Translations under genes and position numbers: made by a program
Assembly (NCBI GenBank): GCA_963777095.1
Contig: CAVZOY010000006.1
Span: 1,116,001 to 1,180,000 of the forward strand
Direction: 5' to 3'
Source of the DNA: CAVZOY01 sp963777095
Lineage (GTDB): Bacteria; Actinomycetota; Actinomycetes; Mycobacteriales; Geodermatophilaceae
Length of the DNA: 64,000 nucleotides
Notes under the pieces: model-generated
Told to the model about the DNA's origin: nothing
The model's input: the letters and a program-made list of their open reading frames with translations, nothing else
Databases searched by the model: none
Shown: in pieces, positions 16,440-25,349 of the stretch
How positions within the stretch are numbered: position 1 is the first letter of the stretch
How the letters are laid out: each line of letters opens with the position of its first letter

Positions 16440-17357
16440 GTGAGCGAGACCACGACCGCCGACGGCGCCGCACCGGCCGGACGCGCCTTCGACGGCCCGG
16501 ACGACCTGGCCGCGGCGCTGCAGGCGACCGGGTATCTGCCCGACGAGGGCCTCGCCACCGCCGCGTACCTCGCTCTGGTCATGCACCGGCCGCTGTTCCT
16601 GGAGGGCGAGGCAGGGGTCGGCAAGACCGCTCTCGCGCACGCCCTGGCCGACGTCACCGCCCGGCCCATCTACCGGCTGCAGTGCTACGAGGGCCTCGAG
16701 GCGAGCCAGGCTCTCTACGACTGGGATTTCGGCCGCCAGCTGCTGCACCTGCGCGCAGCCGAGGCCGCGCACGTCAACACGGATCCGGCCGGGCTGGAAG
16801 CCTCGCTGTACGACCGGCGGTTCCTGCTCGCCCGCCCGCTGTTGCAGGCTCTCGAGGACTCCCCGAGCGTGCTGCTCGTCGACGAGGTCGACCGGGCCGA
16901 CGACGAGTTCGAGGCGTTCCTGCTCGAGGTGCTGTCGGACTTCACCATCTCGATCCCCGAGCTGGGCACCGTCCGTGCGGTCACCCCGCCGCTCGTCGTC
17001 CTCACCTCGAACCGCACCCGCGAGGTGCACGACGCGCTCAAGCGCCGCTGCCTCTACCACTGGCTCCAGCACCCCGACTTCGACCGCGAGGTCGCGATCC
17101 TGCGCCGTCGGCTGCCGGAGGTGACCGAGCAGCTCGCCCGCGAGGTCGCAGGGGCCACGGCGAAGCTGCGCACGCTCGACCTGCTCAAGCCGCCGGGCAT
17201 CGCCGAGGCGATGGACTGGGCGGCCGCTCTGCACGCCCTCGGTGCGCGGGACCTGGACCCGGACGTCGCGGCCCGCACCCTCGGCGCGGTGCTCAAGTAC
17301 CGCGAGGACACCGAGCGCGTGCGCGCCCTGGCCCGGGGGGCGCTCTTCGGTGGCTGA
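16440..17357 (+). CDS. coxD: MoxR-family AAA ATPase, CoxD-like maturation factor
   Basis: 305 residues from GTG 16440; ATG 16428 in the same frame is a possible alternative. Walker A is GEAGVGKT, Walker B VLLVDEVDRADDEFEAFLL, and sensor 1 LTSNRTREVHDALKRRCLYHW. The chain is typical of CoxD, the AAA+ chaperone that works with a VWA partner to build the sulfurated Mo-Cu centre in CO dehydrogenase of Afipia/Oligotropha. The downstream gene encodes the VWA partner and overlaps by eight bases. Its substrate here is presumably the CoxSLM enzyme encoded from 28220. Confidence 0.88.
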   Translation: MSETTTADGAAPAGRAFDGPDDLAAALQATGYLPDEGLATAAYLALVMHRPLFLEGEAGVGKTALAHALADVTARPIYRLQCYEGLEASQALYDWDFGRQLLHLRAAEAAHVNTDPAGLEASLYDRRFLLARPLLQALEDSPSVLLVDEVDRADDEFEAFLLEVLSDFTISIPELGTVRAVTPPLVVLTSNRTREVHDALKRRCLYHWLQHPDFDREVAILRRRLPEVTEQLAREVAGATAKLRTLDLLKPPGIAEAMDWAAALHALGARDLDPDVAARTLGAVLKYREDTERVRALARGALFGG

Positions 17358-18465
17358 AGCCGCGGTTCGCGACGTCGTCGAGACGGTGCTCGGGTTCGCC
17401 CGCACGCTGCGGCATGCCGGGGTGGCGGCCTCGCCGGACCGCGTCGAGGCGATGCTGACCGCCGTCGCGGCGCTCGACGTCCTCGACCCGGCCGACGTCT
17501 ACTGGGCCGGCCGGCTGACCCTCTGCTCGGGCCCGGACGACCTCGACCGGTACGACGCCGCCTTCGCCGCCTGGTTCGCGGGCGAGGCGCCCCGCCCGAC
17601 GCGGTCCGCGCCTCCGCAGCAGATCCGGACGGCGGCGACCGCACCGCTGGACCCGGGCGGCGGAACGGGGGACGACGGCGAGCAGACCGACCTGGCGGCG
17701 CGCGCCAGCGCGGACGAGGTGCTGCGCCACCGGGACGTCGCCGACCTGACCGCGGGTGAGCGGGAGCACCTGCGCCGGCTGTTCGCGCTGCTCGCCCCGG
17801 CGTCGCCGATGCGGCCCGCGCGGCGTCGCCGTCCGTCGTCGGCGGGATCTGTGCACCCGGCGCGCACCGTCCGCCGGGCACTCCGCGACGGCGGCGAGGT
17901 CACCCGGCTGCTGCACCGCCGGGCCCGGCCCCGACCGCGCAGGGTCGTGCTGCTGGTGGACGTCTCCGGCTCGATGACGCCGTACGCCGACGCGCTGCTG
18001 CGGTTCGCGCACGCCGCCGTCCGCGCGCATCCGGGGGTGACCGAGGTCTTCACCATCGGCACCCGGCTGACGCGGGTGACCCGGGAGATGCGGCTGCGCG
18101 ACCCGGACCGCGCGCTGGCGGCCAGCGGTGCCGCCATCCCCGACTGGTCCGGGGGCACCCGGCTCGGGGAGGTGCTCAAGGCGTTCCTCGACCGGTGGGG
18201 CCAGCGCGGCACCGCACGCGGCGCGGTGGTCGTCGTCTGCAGCGACGGCTGGGAGCGCGGTGACACCCTGCTCCTGGCCGAGCAGATGGGCCGGCTGCGG
18301 CGGCTGGCGCACACCGTGGTCTGGGTGAATCCGCACAAGGGGCGGATCGGCTACGAGCCGCTCACCGGCGGGATGCAGGCGGCGCTGCCGTCGGTCGACG
18401 TCTTCGTCTCCGGGCACAGCCTGGCGGCGTTCGAGGAGCTGGCGGGAGTGATCGCGCGTGCGTGA
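17350..18465 (+). CDS. coxE: VWA-domain CoxE-like protein
   Basis: 371 residues from GTG 17350. The N-terminal half is helical and the linker is Arg/Pro-rich. The C-terminal von Willebrand A domain carries the MIDAS motif DVSGSM (about residue 203) with the Thr/Asp elements DWSGGTRLGEVL and VVVVCSDGWERGD, so metal coordination should be intact. CoxE pairs with the CoxD ATPase in active-site maturation of molybdenum hydroxylases. It overlaps coxD and precedes the XdhC-like gene by 24 bases. Confidence 0.88.
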   Translation: MAEAAVRDVVETVLGFARTLRHAGVAASPDRVEAMLTAVAALDVLDPADVYWAGRLTLCSGPDDLDRYDAAFAAWFAGEAPRPTRSAPPQQIRTAATAPLDPGGGTGDDGEQTDLAARASADEVLRHRDVADLTAGEREHLRRLFALLAPASPMRPARRRRPSSAGSVHPARTVRRALRDGGEVTRLLHRRARPRPRRVVLLVDVSGSMTPYADALLRFAHAAVRAHPGVTEVFTIGTRLTRVTREMRLRDPDRALAASGAAIPDWSGGTRLGEVLKAFLDRWGQRGTARGAVVVVCSDGWERGDTLLLAEQMGRLRRLAHTVVWVNPHKGRIGYEPLTGGMQAALPSVDVFVSGHSLAAFEELAGVIARA

Positions 18466-18489
18466 AGCGTTCTCGGTCAGGGAGGTGCG

Positions 18490-19611
18490 ATGAGGGACGT
18501 GCTGGACGAACTCGTCGGCTGGTGGCAGGCCGGTGAGACCGTCGGGGTGGGCACCGTCGTGGGCACCTGGCGCTCGGCGCCGCGCCCGGCCGGGGCCTCG
18601 ATGCTGGTCGGACCCGACGGCACCGCGGTGGGCAGCGTCTCCGGCGGCTGCGTGGAGGGTGCGGTCTACGCCGAGGCGCAGGACGCCGTCGCCAGCGGGG
18701 TGCCGCTGCTGCAGCGCTACGGCGTCTCGGACGACGACGCCTTCGCCGTGGGCCTCACCTGCGGCGGCATCCTCGACGTGTTCATCGAGCCGGTGTCGCG
18801 CGAGTCCTTTCCCGAGCTCGGCGAGATCGCGGAGTCCGTGGACGCGCACGAGCCGGTCGCCGTCGTCACGGTGGTCAAGGGGCCGGACGACCGGCTGGGC
18901 CGGCGGCTGGTCATCTGGCCGGACCGGGCGTCGGGCACGCTCGGCCTCCAGCGACTGGACGACGCCGTGGCCGACGACGCCCGCGGCATGCTGGCCGCCG
19001 GGCGCACCGGCCTGCTGCACGTCGGCCACGACGGCGAGCGCCGCGGTGACGACCTCACCCTCTTCGTGAACGCCTTCGCCCCGCCGGCGCGGATGGTCGT
19101 GTTCGGCGCCATCGACTTCGCCGCCGCGGTCGCCCGGGTGGGTGCCTTTCTCGGCTACCGGGTGACGGTCTGCGACGCGCGCCCGGTGTTCGCGACGCCC
19201 AAGCGCTTCCCCGAGGCGCACGAGGTGATCGTCGAGTGGCCGCACCGCTACCTGCAGGCCGAGGTGGACGCCGGGCGGATCGACGAGCGCACGGTGCTGT
19301 GCGTGCTCACGCACGACCCGAAGTTCGACGTCCCGCTGCTCGAGGTCGCGCTGCGGATTCCGGTCGCCTACGTCGGCGCGATGGGGTCGCGGCGCACGCA
19401 CGAGGAGCGCGAGGAGCGGCTGCGCGAGGCGGGGATGACGGACGCCGAGATCGCGCGGCTGTCCTCGCCCATCGGGCTGGACCTGGGGGCGCGTACCCCT
19501 GAGGAGACGGCGGTGTCGATCGCGGCCGAGATCATCGCCGGCCGCTGGGGCGGCTCGGGGGAGCGGCTGGCCACCATCGCCGGGCCGATACACCGCACCG
19601 CCGACAGGTAG
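18490..19611 (+). CDS. XdhC/CoxF family molybdenum-enzyme maturation protein
   Basis: 373 residues from ATG 18490 with GGGAGG upstream. The N-terminal XdhC/CoxI domain has GTWRSAPRPAGASMLVGPDG and GSVSGGCVEGAV; the C-terminal Rossmann-like domain has MVVFGAIDFAAAVARVGAFLGYRVTVCD and YVGAMGSRRTHEER. XdhC binds MCD cofactor and helps its sulfuration and insertion into xanthine dehydrogenase; CoxF/CoxI paralogues do the equivalent for CO dehydrogenase. Gene order coxD-coxE-xdhC/coxF is a known maturation module. Confidence 0.88.
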   Translation: MRDVLDELVGWWQAGETVGVGTVVGTWRSAPRPAGASMLVGPDGTAVGSVSGGCVEGAVYAEAQDAVASGVPLLQRYGVSDDDAFAVGLTCGGILDVFIEPVSRESFPELGEIAESVDAHEPVAVVTVVKGPDDRLGRRLVIWPDRASGTLGLQRLDDAVADDARGMLAAGRTGLLHVGHDGERRGDDLTLFVNAFAPPARMVVFGAIDFAAAVARVGAFLGYRVTVCDARPVFATPKRFPEAHEVIVEWPHRYLQAEVDAGRIDERTVLCVLTHDPKFDVPLLEVALRIPVAYVGAMGSRRTHEEREERLREAGMTDAEIARLSSPIGLDLGARTPEETAVSIAAEIIAGRWGGSGERLATIAGPIHRTADR

Positions 19612-19627
19612 ACCCACATCGGGCCTG

Positions 19628-19654
19628 CGAGGTATAGCGGACGAGGTATACCGT
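19628..19654 (+). promoter_or_regulatory. Repeated operator and -10 box before the XRE gene
   Basis: CGAGGTATA occurs twice, at 19628-19636 and 19642-19650. The second copy is part of the perfect palindrome GGTATACC (19645-19652), which overlaps a -10 box TACCGT (19649-19654) six bases before ATG 19661. A regulator binding here would block transcription, so autoregulation by the XRE protein is likely (inference). Confidence 0.55.
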
Positions 19655-19660
19655 TGCGGT

Positions 19661-19943
19661 ATGGCGCCTGTACCGCGTCGCTCGTCATTCCCGGGGCTGG
19701 ACGCGGCTCGCGGCTGCGGCCGCCGCGCGTCGGCGGCAGCTGATCGAGGACCTGGCCACGGCCCGCCGCGAGAGCGCGCTGAGCCAGACCGAGATCGCGG
19801 CGCGGATGGGGACCTCGCAGTCGGCGGTCGCCCGGCTGGAGAGCGGCGAGCTGGACGTCCGGCTGTCGACCCTGGAGCGCTACGCGGCCGCTCTCGGCCG
19901 CACCGTCGACTGGCAGGCCCGATCTCCCGAGGAGCAGCCATGA
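19661..19943 (+). CDS. XRE-family regulator, frameshifted near 19700
   Basis: No usable start exists in the frame that encodes the domain, but ATG 19661 in a second frame joins it if one G of the GGGG at about 19697-19700 is removed (SSFPG, then WTRLAAAAAARRRQLIEDL). The product is about 93 residues. The helix-turn-helix is LSQTEIAARMGTSQSAVARLESGE, followed by LSTLERYAAALGRTVDW, as in HigA-type or small XRE proteins. The stop overlaps the start of the ClpP-like gene (ATGA at 19940), so the two are coupled. Confidence 0.75.
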
Positions 19944-20620
19944 GCCGTTTCCCTCCCCTTCCGCCCGAACCTCCGGAGCCGCCGATGCCCCGGCGGTCCC
20001 CGTGGTTGCCCGAGCCGCGTCCCGTGGCGCCCGGTCCGGTCTGGGCGTCGGCGTCGCTGGTCATGGGCGGCCCCGACTGGCTCGCGCAGCGGCTGCTCGA
20101 CCAGCGCCTGCTGACGCTCGCCGGCGCACTGGACGCCGACACGGCGAACCGGGCGGTCGCCGAACTGGCGCTGCTCGATGCCTCCGGCGACGACCCGGTC
20201 CGGCTGCGGCTCTCCGGGGTCAGCGCGGACCTCGACGAGGCGCTGACGTTGATCGACGCCCTCGACCTGATGTCGGCTCCGGTGCACGCGACCGCGCTCG
20301 GCACGATCGCCGGCGCCGCCGTGGCCCTCCTCGCCGTCGCCGACGTCCGCACCGCCGGGCCGCACATGACCGTGCACCTGCACGAGCCGCGCTCGCCGGT
20401 CGGCGTGCCCGGCCCGGAGCTGGAGACGGCCGCCGCCGAGCACGCCCGCCGGGTCCGGCGGCTGCAGGAGCGGCTGGCGGCGGCCTGCGGGCGCCCGGTG
20501 GACGAGATCGCCGCCGACATGCACCCCGGGCGGGTGCTCGACGCCGAGGAGGCCCGCGAGTACGGGCTCCTCGACTCGGTCGAGACGGGCCGGCGCAGCC
20601 CCTCCGGTACCCGGGGCTGA
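19940..20620 (+). CDS. ClpP-like protein lacking the catalytic serine
   Basis: 226 residues. A Pro-rich N-terminus (1-35) precedes a ClpP/crotonase-like fold: WLAQRLLDQRLLTLAGALD at the start, and LDAEEAREYGLLDSV as the ClpP C-terminal EAxxYGLxD motif. The nucleophile segment that reads GxAASMGA in ClpP is GTIAGAA here, with G125 where Ser should be; the oxyanion Pro-Gly-Gly is also absent (LSGVSAD). The histidine region is kept (VHLHEP), but the third triad residue falls in HPGRVL, without Asp. It is therefore probably not a protease. Translational coupling to an XRE regulator suggests a regulatory pair; its role is unknown. Confidence 0.75.
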   Translation: MSRFPPLPPEPPEPPMPRRSPWLPEPRPVAPGPVWASASLVMGGPDWLAQRLLDQRLLTLAGALDADTANRAVAELALLDASGDDPVRLRLSGVSADLDEALTLIDALDLMSAPVHATALGTIAGAAVALLAVADVRTAGPHMTVHLHEPRSPVGVPGPELETAAAEHARRVRRLQERLAAACGRPVDEIAADMHPGRVLDAEEAREYGLLDSVETGRRSPSGTRG

Positions 20621-20718
20621 CCGCAACCGCCCTCCCCTCCCCCAGCAGTTGGAGGCGGGCCGTCACACGAGCGGGGTAGCCCAGGGTTTCCCCGGGTCTG
20701 CCGGGACGCCGGAGCGCG

Positions 20719-20724
20719 TAGGCA
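20719..20724 (+). promoter_or_regulatory. -10-like box (TAGGCA) before the lipoprotein gene
   Basis: TAGGCA sits six bases before ATG 20731, a near match to the leaderless TANNNT pattern. Confidence 0.4.
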
Positions 20725-20730
20725 GTCGTC

Positions 20731-21402
20731 ATGAGAACCGGAGTCGTGGCCGCCGCGGTGGCAACCGCGGTGCTGGCAGGTTGCGCGGGCTCCGCCGAAC
20801 CATCGAGCGGTCCGGAGGTCCTCGCCGACGTCGTCGCGACCCTCGAAGCGGCCGGCTCCGTTCGCGTCGAGGGGCTGATCGGCAACTCCTCCGACCACTA
20901 CGACCTGCACGCGCAGGGGGACGACGCCGTGGGCACGACCAGCCTGGGCGCCGACGACGACGCCCCGTTCGTCGCCGTCGACGGCGAGGCGTACCTGCTC
21001 CCGCCGGACAACCTCCTCACGGACCTCGGCGCCACCGAGGAGGAGGCGGCCCCGTTCCGCGGGCGGTACGTGATCCTCCCGGACGACGGCTGGAGGGAGA
21101 ACATGCCCGGTTCGCTGGCCGCCGTCATCGACCTGCTGCCCTCGCGGGAGCAGGTCCTCGACAAGGTCGAGGAGAGCTCCCTCGACGGGGAGCCCGTCTG
21201 GGTCCTGACGGCCGAGGACGGCCGGAAGCTCACCGTCGACGCCCGGGCACCCCACCACCCGCTCCGACTGCTGGTGCCGGCCGAGACGGACGAGGGGACC
21301 TGGGGGGACCCGGAGCACACGATCCGCTTCAGCGACGTCGGGGAGCGGCGCAGCGTCGAGGCGCCCGACGACCCGATCCCCGCCGATCAGATCTGGGGCT
21401 GA
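20731..21402 (+). CDS. Putative lipoprotein (LppX/LprG-like)
   Basis: 223 residues. A signal peptide ends in the lipobox VLAGC with Cys at residue 18. The exported part (EVLADVVATLEAAGSVRVEG, FVAVDGEAYLLPP, DGEPVWVLTAEDGRKLTVDA) has the beta-sheet rhythm of LppX/LprAFG-like lipid-binding lipoproteins of actinobacteria. Assignment to that family rests on pattern only. It is likely a single-gene unit. Confidence 0.7.
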   Translation: MRTGVVAAAVATAVLAGCAGSAEPSSGPEVLADVVATLEAAGSVRVEGLIGNSSDHYDLHAQGDDAVGTTSLGADDDAPFVAVDGEAYLLPPDNLLTDLGATEEEAAPFRGRYVILPDDGWRENMPGSLAAVIDLLPSREQVLDKVEESSLDGEPVWVLTAEDGRKLTVDARAPHHPLRLLVPAETDEGTWGDPEHTIRFSDVGERRSVEAPDDPIPADQIWG

Positions 21403-21474
21403 GCGGGGACCAGGCATTTCCTGCTCGCGAGCGCGGCGGTCCGGCGGAGCGTCCGCGTCGCGCAGACTGGGGGC

Positions 21475-22902
21475 GTGCAGCCGTCGGTCGTCGTCGTCGG
21501 GGCAGGCCCGGTCGGCCTGACCGCCGCCCTGCTGCTCGCCCGCCGAGGCATCGCCGTCACCGTGCTCGAGCGGCAGACGACGACCTACGGACTGCCGCGC
21601 GCCGTGCACCTCGACGGCGAGGTGCTGCGGGTGCTCCAGGAGGTCGGCGTCGCCGACGACCTCATGGCGGAGGCACTGCCGATCGTCGGCCTGCGGCTGC
21701 TCGACGCCCGGCTGCAGACGCTCGCCGAGTTCTCCCGGCCGCCGGGGACGGGCCCGCACGGATGGCCGGTGGACGTCCTCTTCTACCAGCCCGACCTCGA
21801 CCGGCTCCTCGCGGATCAGGTGCGGCGGACGCCGGGGATCGACCTGCGCCGCGGCGTCGAACTGGTGGACCTGAGCGAGACCCCGGACGGCGTCGCCGTC
21901 GATATCCGGTCGGTGGCCGGGGAGGAGCGCCTCGCGGCGGCGGCCGTGCTCGGCTGCGACGGAGCGAACAGCACGGTCCGCCGGCTGATCGGCGCGTCGA
22001 TGTGCGAGCTGGGTCGGCCTGACCGCTGGCTGGTCCTCGACGTCTGTGCTCCCGGGTTCGCCGCCTGGCCGGGCGTGCAGCAGATCTGCGACCCGAGGCG
22101 GGCGGCGACGTTCATGCCGGGCCCGGGGGAGCGTGCCCGCTGGGAGTTCCGTCTCGCGCCGGGGGAGGACGCCGACGACCTCCTCGGCCGCGTGCCCGAG
22201 TTGCTCGCGCCCTACGGGGTCGGAAACGCGAGGGTCGAGCGCGCCGCCGAGTACGACTTCCAGTCGTCGGTCGCCGACCGCTGGCGCCGCGGACGGGTGC
22301 TGCTCGCCGGTGACGCCGCCCACCTGACGCCGCCGTTCATCGGTCAGGGCCTGTGCCTGGGGCTGCGCGACGTGCACCAGGTGGCCTGGAAGCTCGCCGA
22401 CGTCCTCGCCGGTCGTGCGGACGAGTCCCTCCTGGACACCTACCAGGCGGAGCGGGAGCCGCACGCGCGTGCGCTCATCCGCATGGCCCAACTGCTCGGC
22501 ACGCTGATGACGCGGGGTGGCCGGGCGGGCGCCGCCGTCCGCCGCGGAGTGCTGCCGCTCGTGCGTCGCGTGCCGGCGGTGGGGGAGTTCGCCACCAGCG
22601 GGCACACCCCGCCCCTGCGCGAGGGCCCGCTCGTCGAGCGGCGCGGAGCAGCCGGTCGGCGGCTGGCGGGCACGCTGCTGCCCCAGCCCACGGTGCTGGT
22701 GGACGGGTTGCGCTGCCGGCTCGACGACGTCCTGGGTGCCGGTCCGTCCCGGCTGGTGCGGCTGAACGGTGACAGCGTGCACGTGGCCGCGGCCGGCACG
22801 GAGCTGAACGTGCACACCCCGGAGCTCGCCCGGTGGCTGCGCGAGTCGGGTGCGACGGAGGTGGTCGTCCGTCCGGACCGGATCGTGCGCTCGGCGACGT
22901 AG
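21475..22902 (+). CDS. FAD-dependent aromatic hydroxylase (PheA/TfdB/MhpA type)
   Basis: 475 residues from GTG 21475. The N-terminal FAD ADP-binding motif is VVVVGAGPVGLTAALLLARRG, the DG motif is VLGCDGANSTVRRLIG, and the GD motif with ribityl contact is RVLLAGDAAHLTPPFIGQGLCLGLRD. The C-terminal thioredoxin-like region is short. Class A flavoprotein monooxygenases of this type hydroxylate phenols or polyketides with NAD(P)H; the overall match is closest to 3-(3-hydroxyphenyl)propionate hydroxylase-like proteins, but no ring-cleavage genes are nearby. Confidence 0.9.
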   Translation: MQPSVVVVGAGPVGLTAALLLARRGIAVTVLERQTTTYGLPRAVHLDGEVLRVLQEVGVADDLMAEALPIVGLRLLDARLQTLAEFSRPPGTGPHGWPVDVLFYQPDLDRLLADQVRRTPGIDLRRGVELVDLSETPDGVAVDIRSVAGEERLAAAAVLGCDGANSTVRRLIGASMCELGRPDRWLVLDVCAPGFAAWPGVQQICDPRRAATFMPGPGERARWEFRLAPGEDADDLLGRVPELLAPYGVGNARVERAAEYDFQSSVADRWRRGRVLLAGDAAHLTPPFIGQGLCLGLRDVHQVAWKLADVLAGRADESLLDTYQAEREPHARALIRMAQLLGTLMTRGGRAGAAVRRGVLPLVRRVPAVGEFATSGHTPPLREGPLVERRGAAGRRLAGTLLPQPTVLVDGLRCRLDDVLGAGPSRLVRLNGDSVHVAAAGTELNVHTPELARWLRESGATEVVVRPDRIVRSAT

Positions 22903-22964
22903 GCCTGCCGCCCGACCGGGTGACGGGAGCGGTGGAACGGGCGCGTCTCGGTCAAGATCCCTCC

Positions 22965-23314
22965 GTGCGCGCATGGTGGTCCCGAGCTCCCTGGTGGGTG
23001 TTCGCCCTGGTGACGGGCGGGTTGTTCGCCCTCTTCACGACTCTGGACAACCGCTTCCGCCAAGGCGAGTCCTGGGGCGAGGCGCTCGTCGTGGGTCTCA
23101 GCGCCGATGGGCGGTGCCCTTCTTCGTCCTGATGACCGTCCTGGGGGTGTGGCTGGCGGTCAGCCGGTCCCCTTGGTACTGGCTCACGGCGCTGGTGCCC
23201 GCCGCGATCCTGGTCGGGCAGGTGGTCATGCCCCGCCGGCTCGAACGCCGTGCCGAGGAGCTCGGCGACCCCGGGCACGGAGAGTCGTCGTCCGGAGGCA
23301 TGCTGACCGGGTGA
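22965..23314 (+). CDS. Small membrane protein, frameshifted near 23106
   Basis: About 116 residues from GTG 22965, with a one-base loss near 23106. The first frame gives WWVFALVTGGLFALFTTLDNRF (first membrane helix); after the shift come WAVPFFVLMTVLGVWLAV and WYWLTALVPAAILVGQVVMP (two more helices) and a charged tail. No family recognised. It overlaps the start of the aminotransferase-like gene by four bases. Confidence 0.65.
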
Positions 23315-24510
23315 CCTACGACGTCGCCGCCGTCCGCGCCGCCTTTCCCGCCCTGCGCAGCGGAACCGCGCACTTCGACGGGCCTGGCGGCTCGCAGACC
23401 CCCGAGGTCGTCGCGCAGGCCGTGGCCGCCACGCTCACCGCGTCGATCTCCAACCGCGGCCGCACCACCGCGTCGGAGCGGTACGCCGACGACGTCGTCC
23501 TCGGCGCGCGGCGGGCGGTCGCCGACCTCACCGCCGGCGACCCGGGCGGCGTCGTCTGGGGCCGCAGCGCCACCCAGCTCACCTACGACTTCTCCCGCCT
23601 GCTGAGCCGCGAGTGGGGCCCGGGCGACGAGGTCGTCGTCACCCGGCTCGACCACGACGCCAACGTCCGGCCGTGGGTGCAGGCCGCCGAGGCCCGCGGC
23701 GCCACGGTCCGCTGGGCCGCCTTCGACCCGGCGTCCGGCGAACTGGAGCCGGACGCCGTCGGCGCCCTCGTGAGCGAGCGCACCCGGCTGGTCGCCGTCA
23801 CCGGCGCCTCGAACCTGATCGGCACCCGGCCCGACGTCGCCGCGATCACCGCGCTCGCGCACGACGCCGGTGCGCTGACCTGGATCGACGGCGTGCACCT
23901 CACCGCGCACGCAGCCATCGACGTCGCCGCGCTCGGTGCCGACTTCTTCGTCTGCTCGCCGTACAAGTTCCTCGGCCCGCACTGCGGCTGCCTGGTCGCC
24001 GCGCCCGCCCGGCTGGAGACGCTGCACCCCGACAAGCTGCTGCCCTCGACCGACGCCGTGCCGGAGCGGTTCGAGTTCGGCACGCTGCCGTACGAGCTGA
24101 TGGCCGGGACGACGGCGGCGGTCGACTTCCTCGCCTCGCTCGCCGGGATCGACGCCGACCGCCGCGCGCGCCTCGTCGCCGCCATGGCCGAGCTCGAGCA
24201 GCACGAGGACCGGCTGCGCGAGCGGGTCGAGGAGGGCCTGCGCGACCTGCCCGGCGCCACGCTGTGGTCGCGCGCCAAGCACCGGACCCCGACGCTGCTG
24301 GTCACGTTCGAGGGCCGCGACGCCGGCGACGCCTACCGCTTCCTCGCCGGCCGTGGGGTCAACGCCCCGGCCGGCTCGTTCTACGCGCTGGAGGCCTCGC
24401 GGCATCTCGGGCTCGGCGACACCGGCGGCCTGCGGATCGGGCTCGCGCCGTACAGCGACGACGAGGACGTCGACCGGCTGCTCGACGGTCTGCGCGACTG
24501 GGCGGCCTGA
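23311..24510 (+). CDS. Cysteine-desulfurase-like PLP enzyme (aminotransferase class V)
   Basis: 399 residues from GTG 23311. PLP-binding features are ISNRGRTTASERYADD at the start, WIDGVHLTAHAAIDVAALGAD for the cofactor Asp, and the Schiff-base lysine in FVCSPYKFLGPHCG. It resembles the cysteine desulfurase-like family (CsdA/SufS relatives without Fe-S operon context). The catalytic Cys of true desulfurases is not obvious, so I leave the activity open; no suf or isc genes are nearby. Confidence 0.88.
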   Translation: MTYDVAAVRAAFPALRSGTAHFDGPGGSQTPEVVAQAVAATLTASISNRGRTTASERYADDVVLGARRAVADLTAGDPGGVVWGRSATQLTYDFSRLLSREWGPGDEVVVTRLDHDANVRPWVQAAEARGATVRWAAFDPASGELEPDAVGALVSERTRLVAVTGASNLIGTRPDVAAITALAHDAGALTWIDGVHLTAHAAIDVAALGADFFVCSPYKFLGPHCGCLVAAPARLETLHPDKLLPSTDAVPERFEFGTLPYELMAGTTAAVDFLASLAGIDADRRARLVAAMAELEQHEDRLRERVEEGLRDLPGATLWSRAKHRTPTLLVTFEGRDAGDAYRFLAGRGVNAPAGSFYALEASRHLGLGDTGGLRIGLAPYSDDEDVDRLLDGLRDWAA

Positions 24511-24606
24511 CCGGCCGCCGCAGTCCCGAGCGCTGCGACCGATGAGATCGGTCCCGCGGTCCGGTCCGACCCATCGACTGCACCCCCTCCCGAAGGGCCG
24601 GCGACC

Positions 24607-25221
24607 ATGAAACTGACGACCATCACGCACGTCTCGCTCGATGGCGTGATGCAGGGCCTCGGCGGGGCGGATGAGGACCGCAGGGGCGGATTCGAGCGCG
24701 GCGGATGGGCTCTGCCGCTCTTCGACACGGAGGCCGAGGCGTTCCTCGTGGAGGTCTTCCAGCGCGCCGACGCCTTCCTGTTCGGCCGGCGGACCTACGA
24801 CATCTTCGCCGGCTACTGGGGGGTGATGACCGATCCGGGCAACCCGATCGCAGCGGCGATGAACGGCCGGCCCAAGTACGTGGCATCGGGCACGCTCACC
24901 GACCCGCAGTGGGCGGGCACGACCGTCCTCGCCGGCGACGTCGCGGCCGCCCTCGGCGAGCTGAAGTCGCAGGGGGACGGCGAGCTGCAGGTGCACGGCA
25001 GCGGCCAGCTCGTCCGCTGGCTCCTCGACCGCCAGCTCGTCGACGAGATCACCCTGCTCATCTACCCCCTGGTCGTCGGCGAGGGCACGCGGCTGTTCCC
25101 CGCCACCGGCCCGGATGCCGCACTCGAGCTGGTCGGATCCCGGGCCACCGCCAGCGGGGTGACGATCCAGGTCTACCGGCCGACCGGCCGCCCGCGGTAC
25201 GCACCGGCGACGCCGGGCTGA
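24607..25221 (+). CDS. Dihydrofolate reductase/RibD C-terminal family protein
   Basis: 204 residues. The N-terminus KLTTITHVSLDGVMQGLGG and the segments DAFLFGRRTYDIFAGYW, GDGELQVHGSGQLVRWLL and LVDEITLLIYPLVVGEGTRLF are the signature of the small RibD_C reductases found widely in soil bacteria. They bind NADPH; physiological substrates are generally unknown. Single-gene unit. Confidence 0.9.
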   Translation: MKLTTITHVSLDGVMQGLGGADEDRRGGFERGGWALPLFDTEAEAFLVEVFQRADAFLFGRRTYDIFAGYWGVMTDPGNPIAAAMNGRPKYVASGTLTDPQWAGTTVLAGDVAAALGELKSQGDGELQVHGSGQLVRWLLDRQLVDEITLLIYPLVVGEGTRLFPATGPDAALELVGSRATASGVTIQVYRPTGRPRYAPATPG

Positions 25222-25349
25222 CACCCCGGGGGCGGTTGTTGCACGTGGAACGTGGTGGCTGATCGGTTGTCCGCAACCGGGTCGCTGGTGGAATCGCCCG
25301 TCACCAGCCACGATGGCTGTGACATGAGCCACGGACCCCGGAGTCGTCG

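Noticed and set aside
12070..16473. A 1467-codon minus-strand open frame
   Set aside because: It is the antisense shadow of the FtsX permease, DUF3097 and PRC-barrel genes; composition is Arg/Pro/Gly-rich with no domain, as expected for high-GC DNA.
19628..20620. Classical HigBA-type toxin-antitoxin pair
   Set aside because: The second gene has a ClpP fold, not a RelE/HigB toxin, and follows the regulator; only a loose analogy remains.
17293..22974. A 1893-codon minus-strand open frame
   Set aside because: It covers coxE, xdhC, the ClpP-like gene and the monooxygenase antisense; no protein-like motif order.
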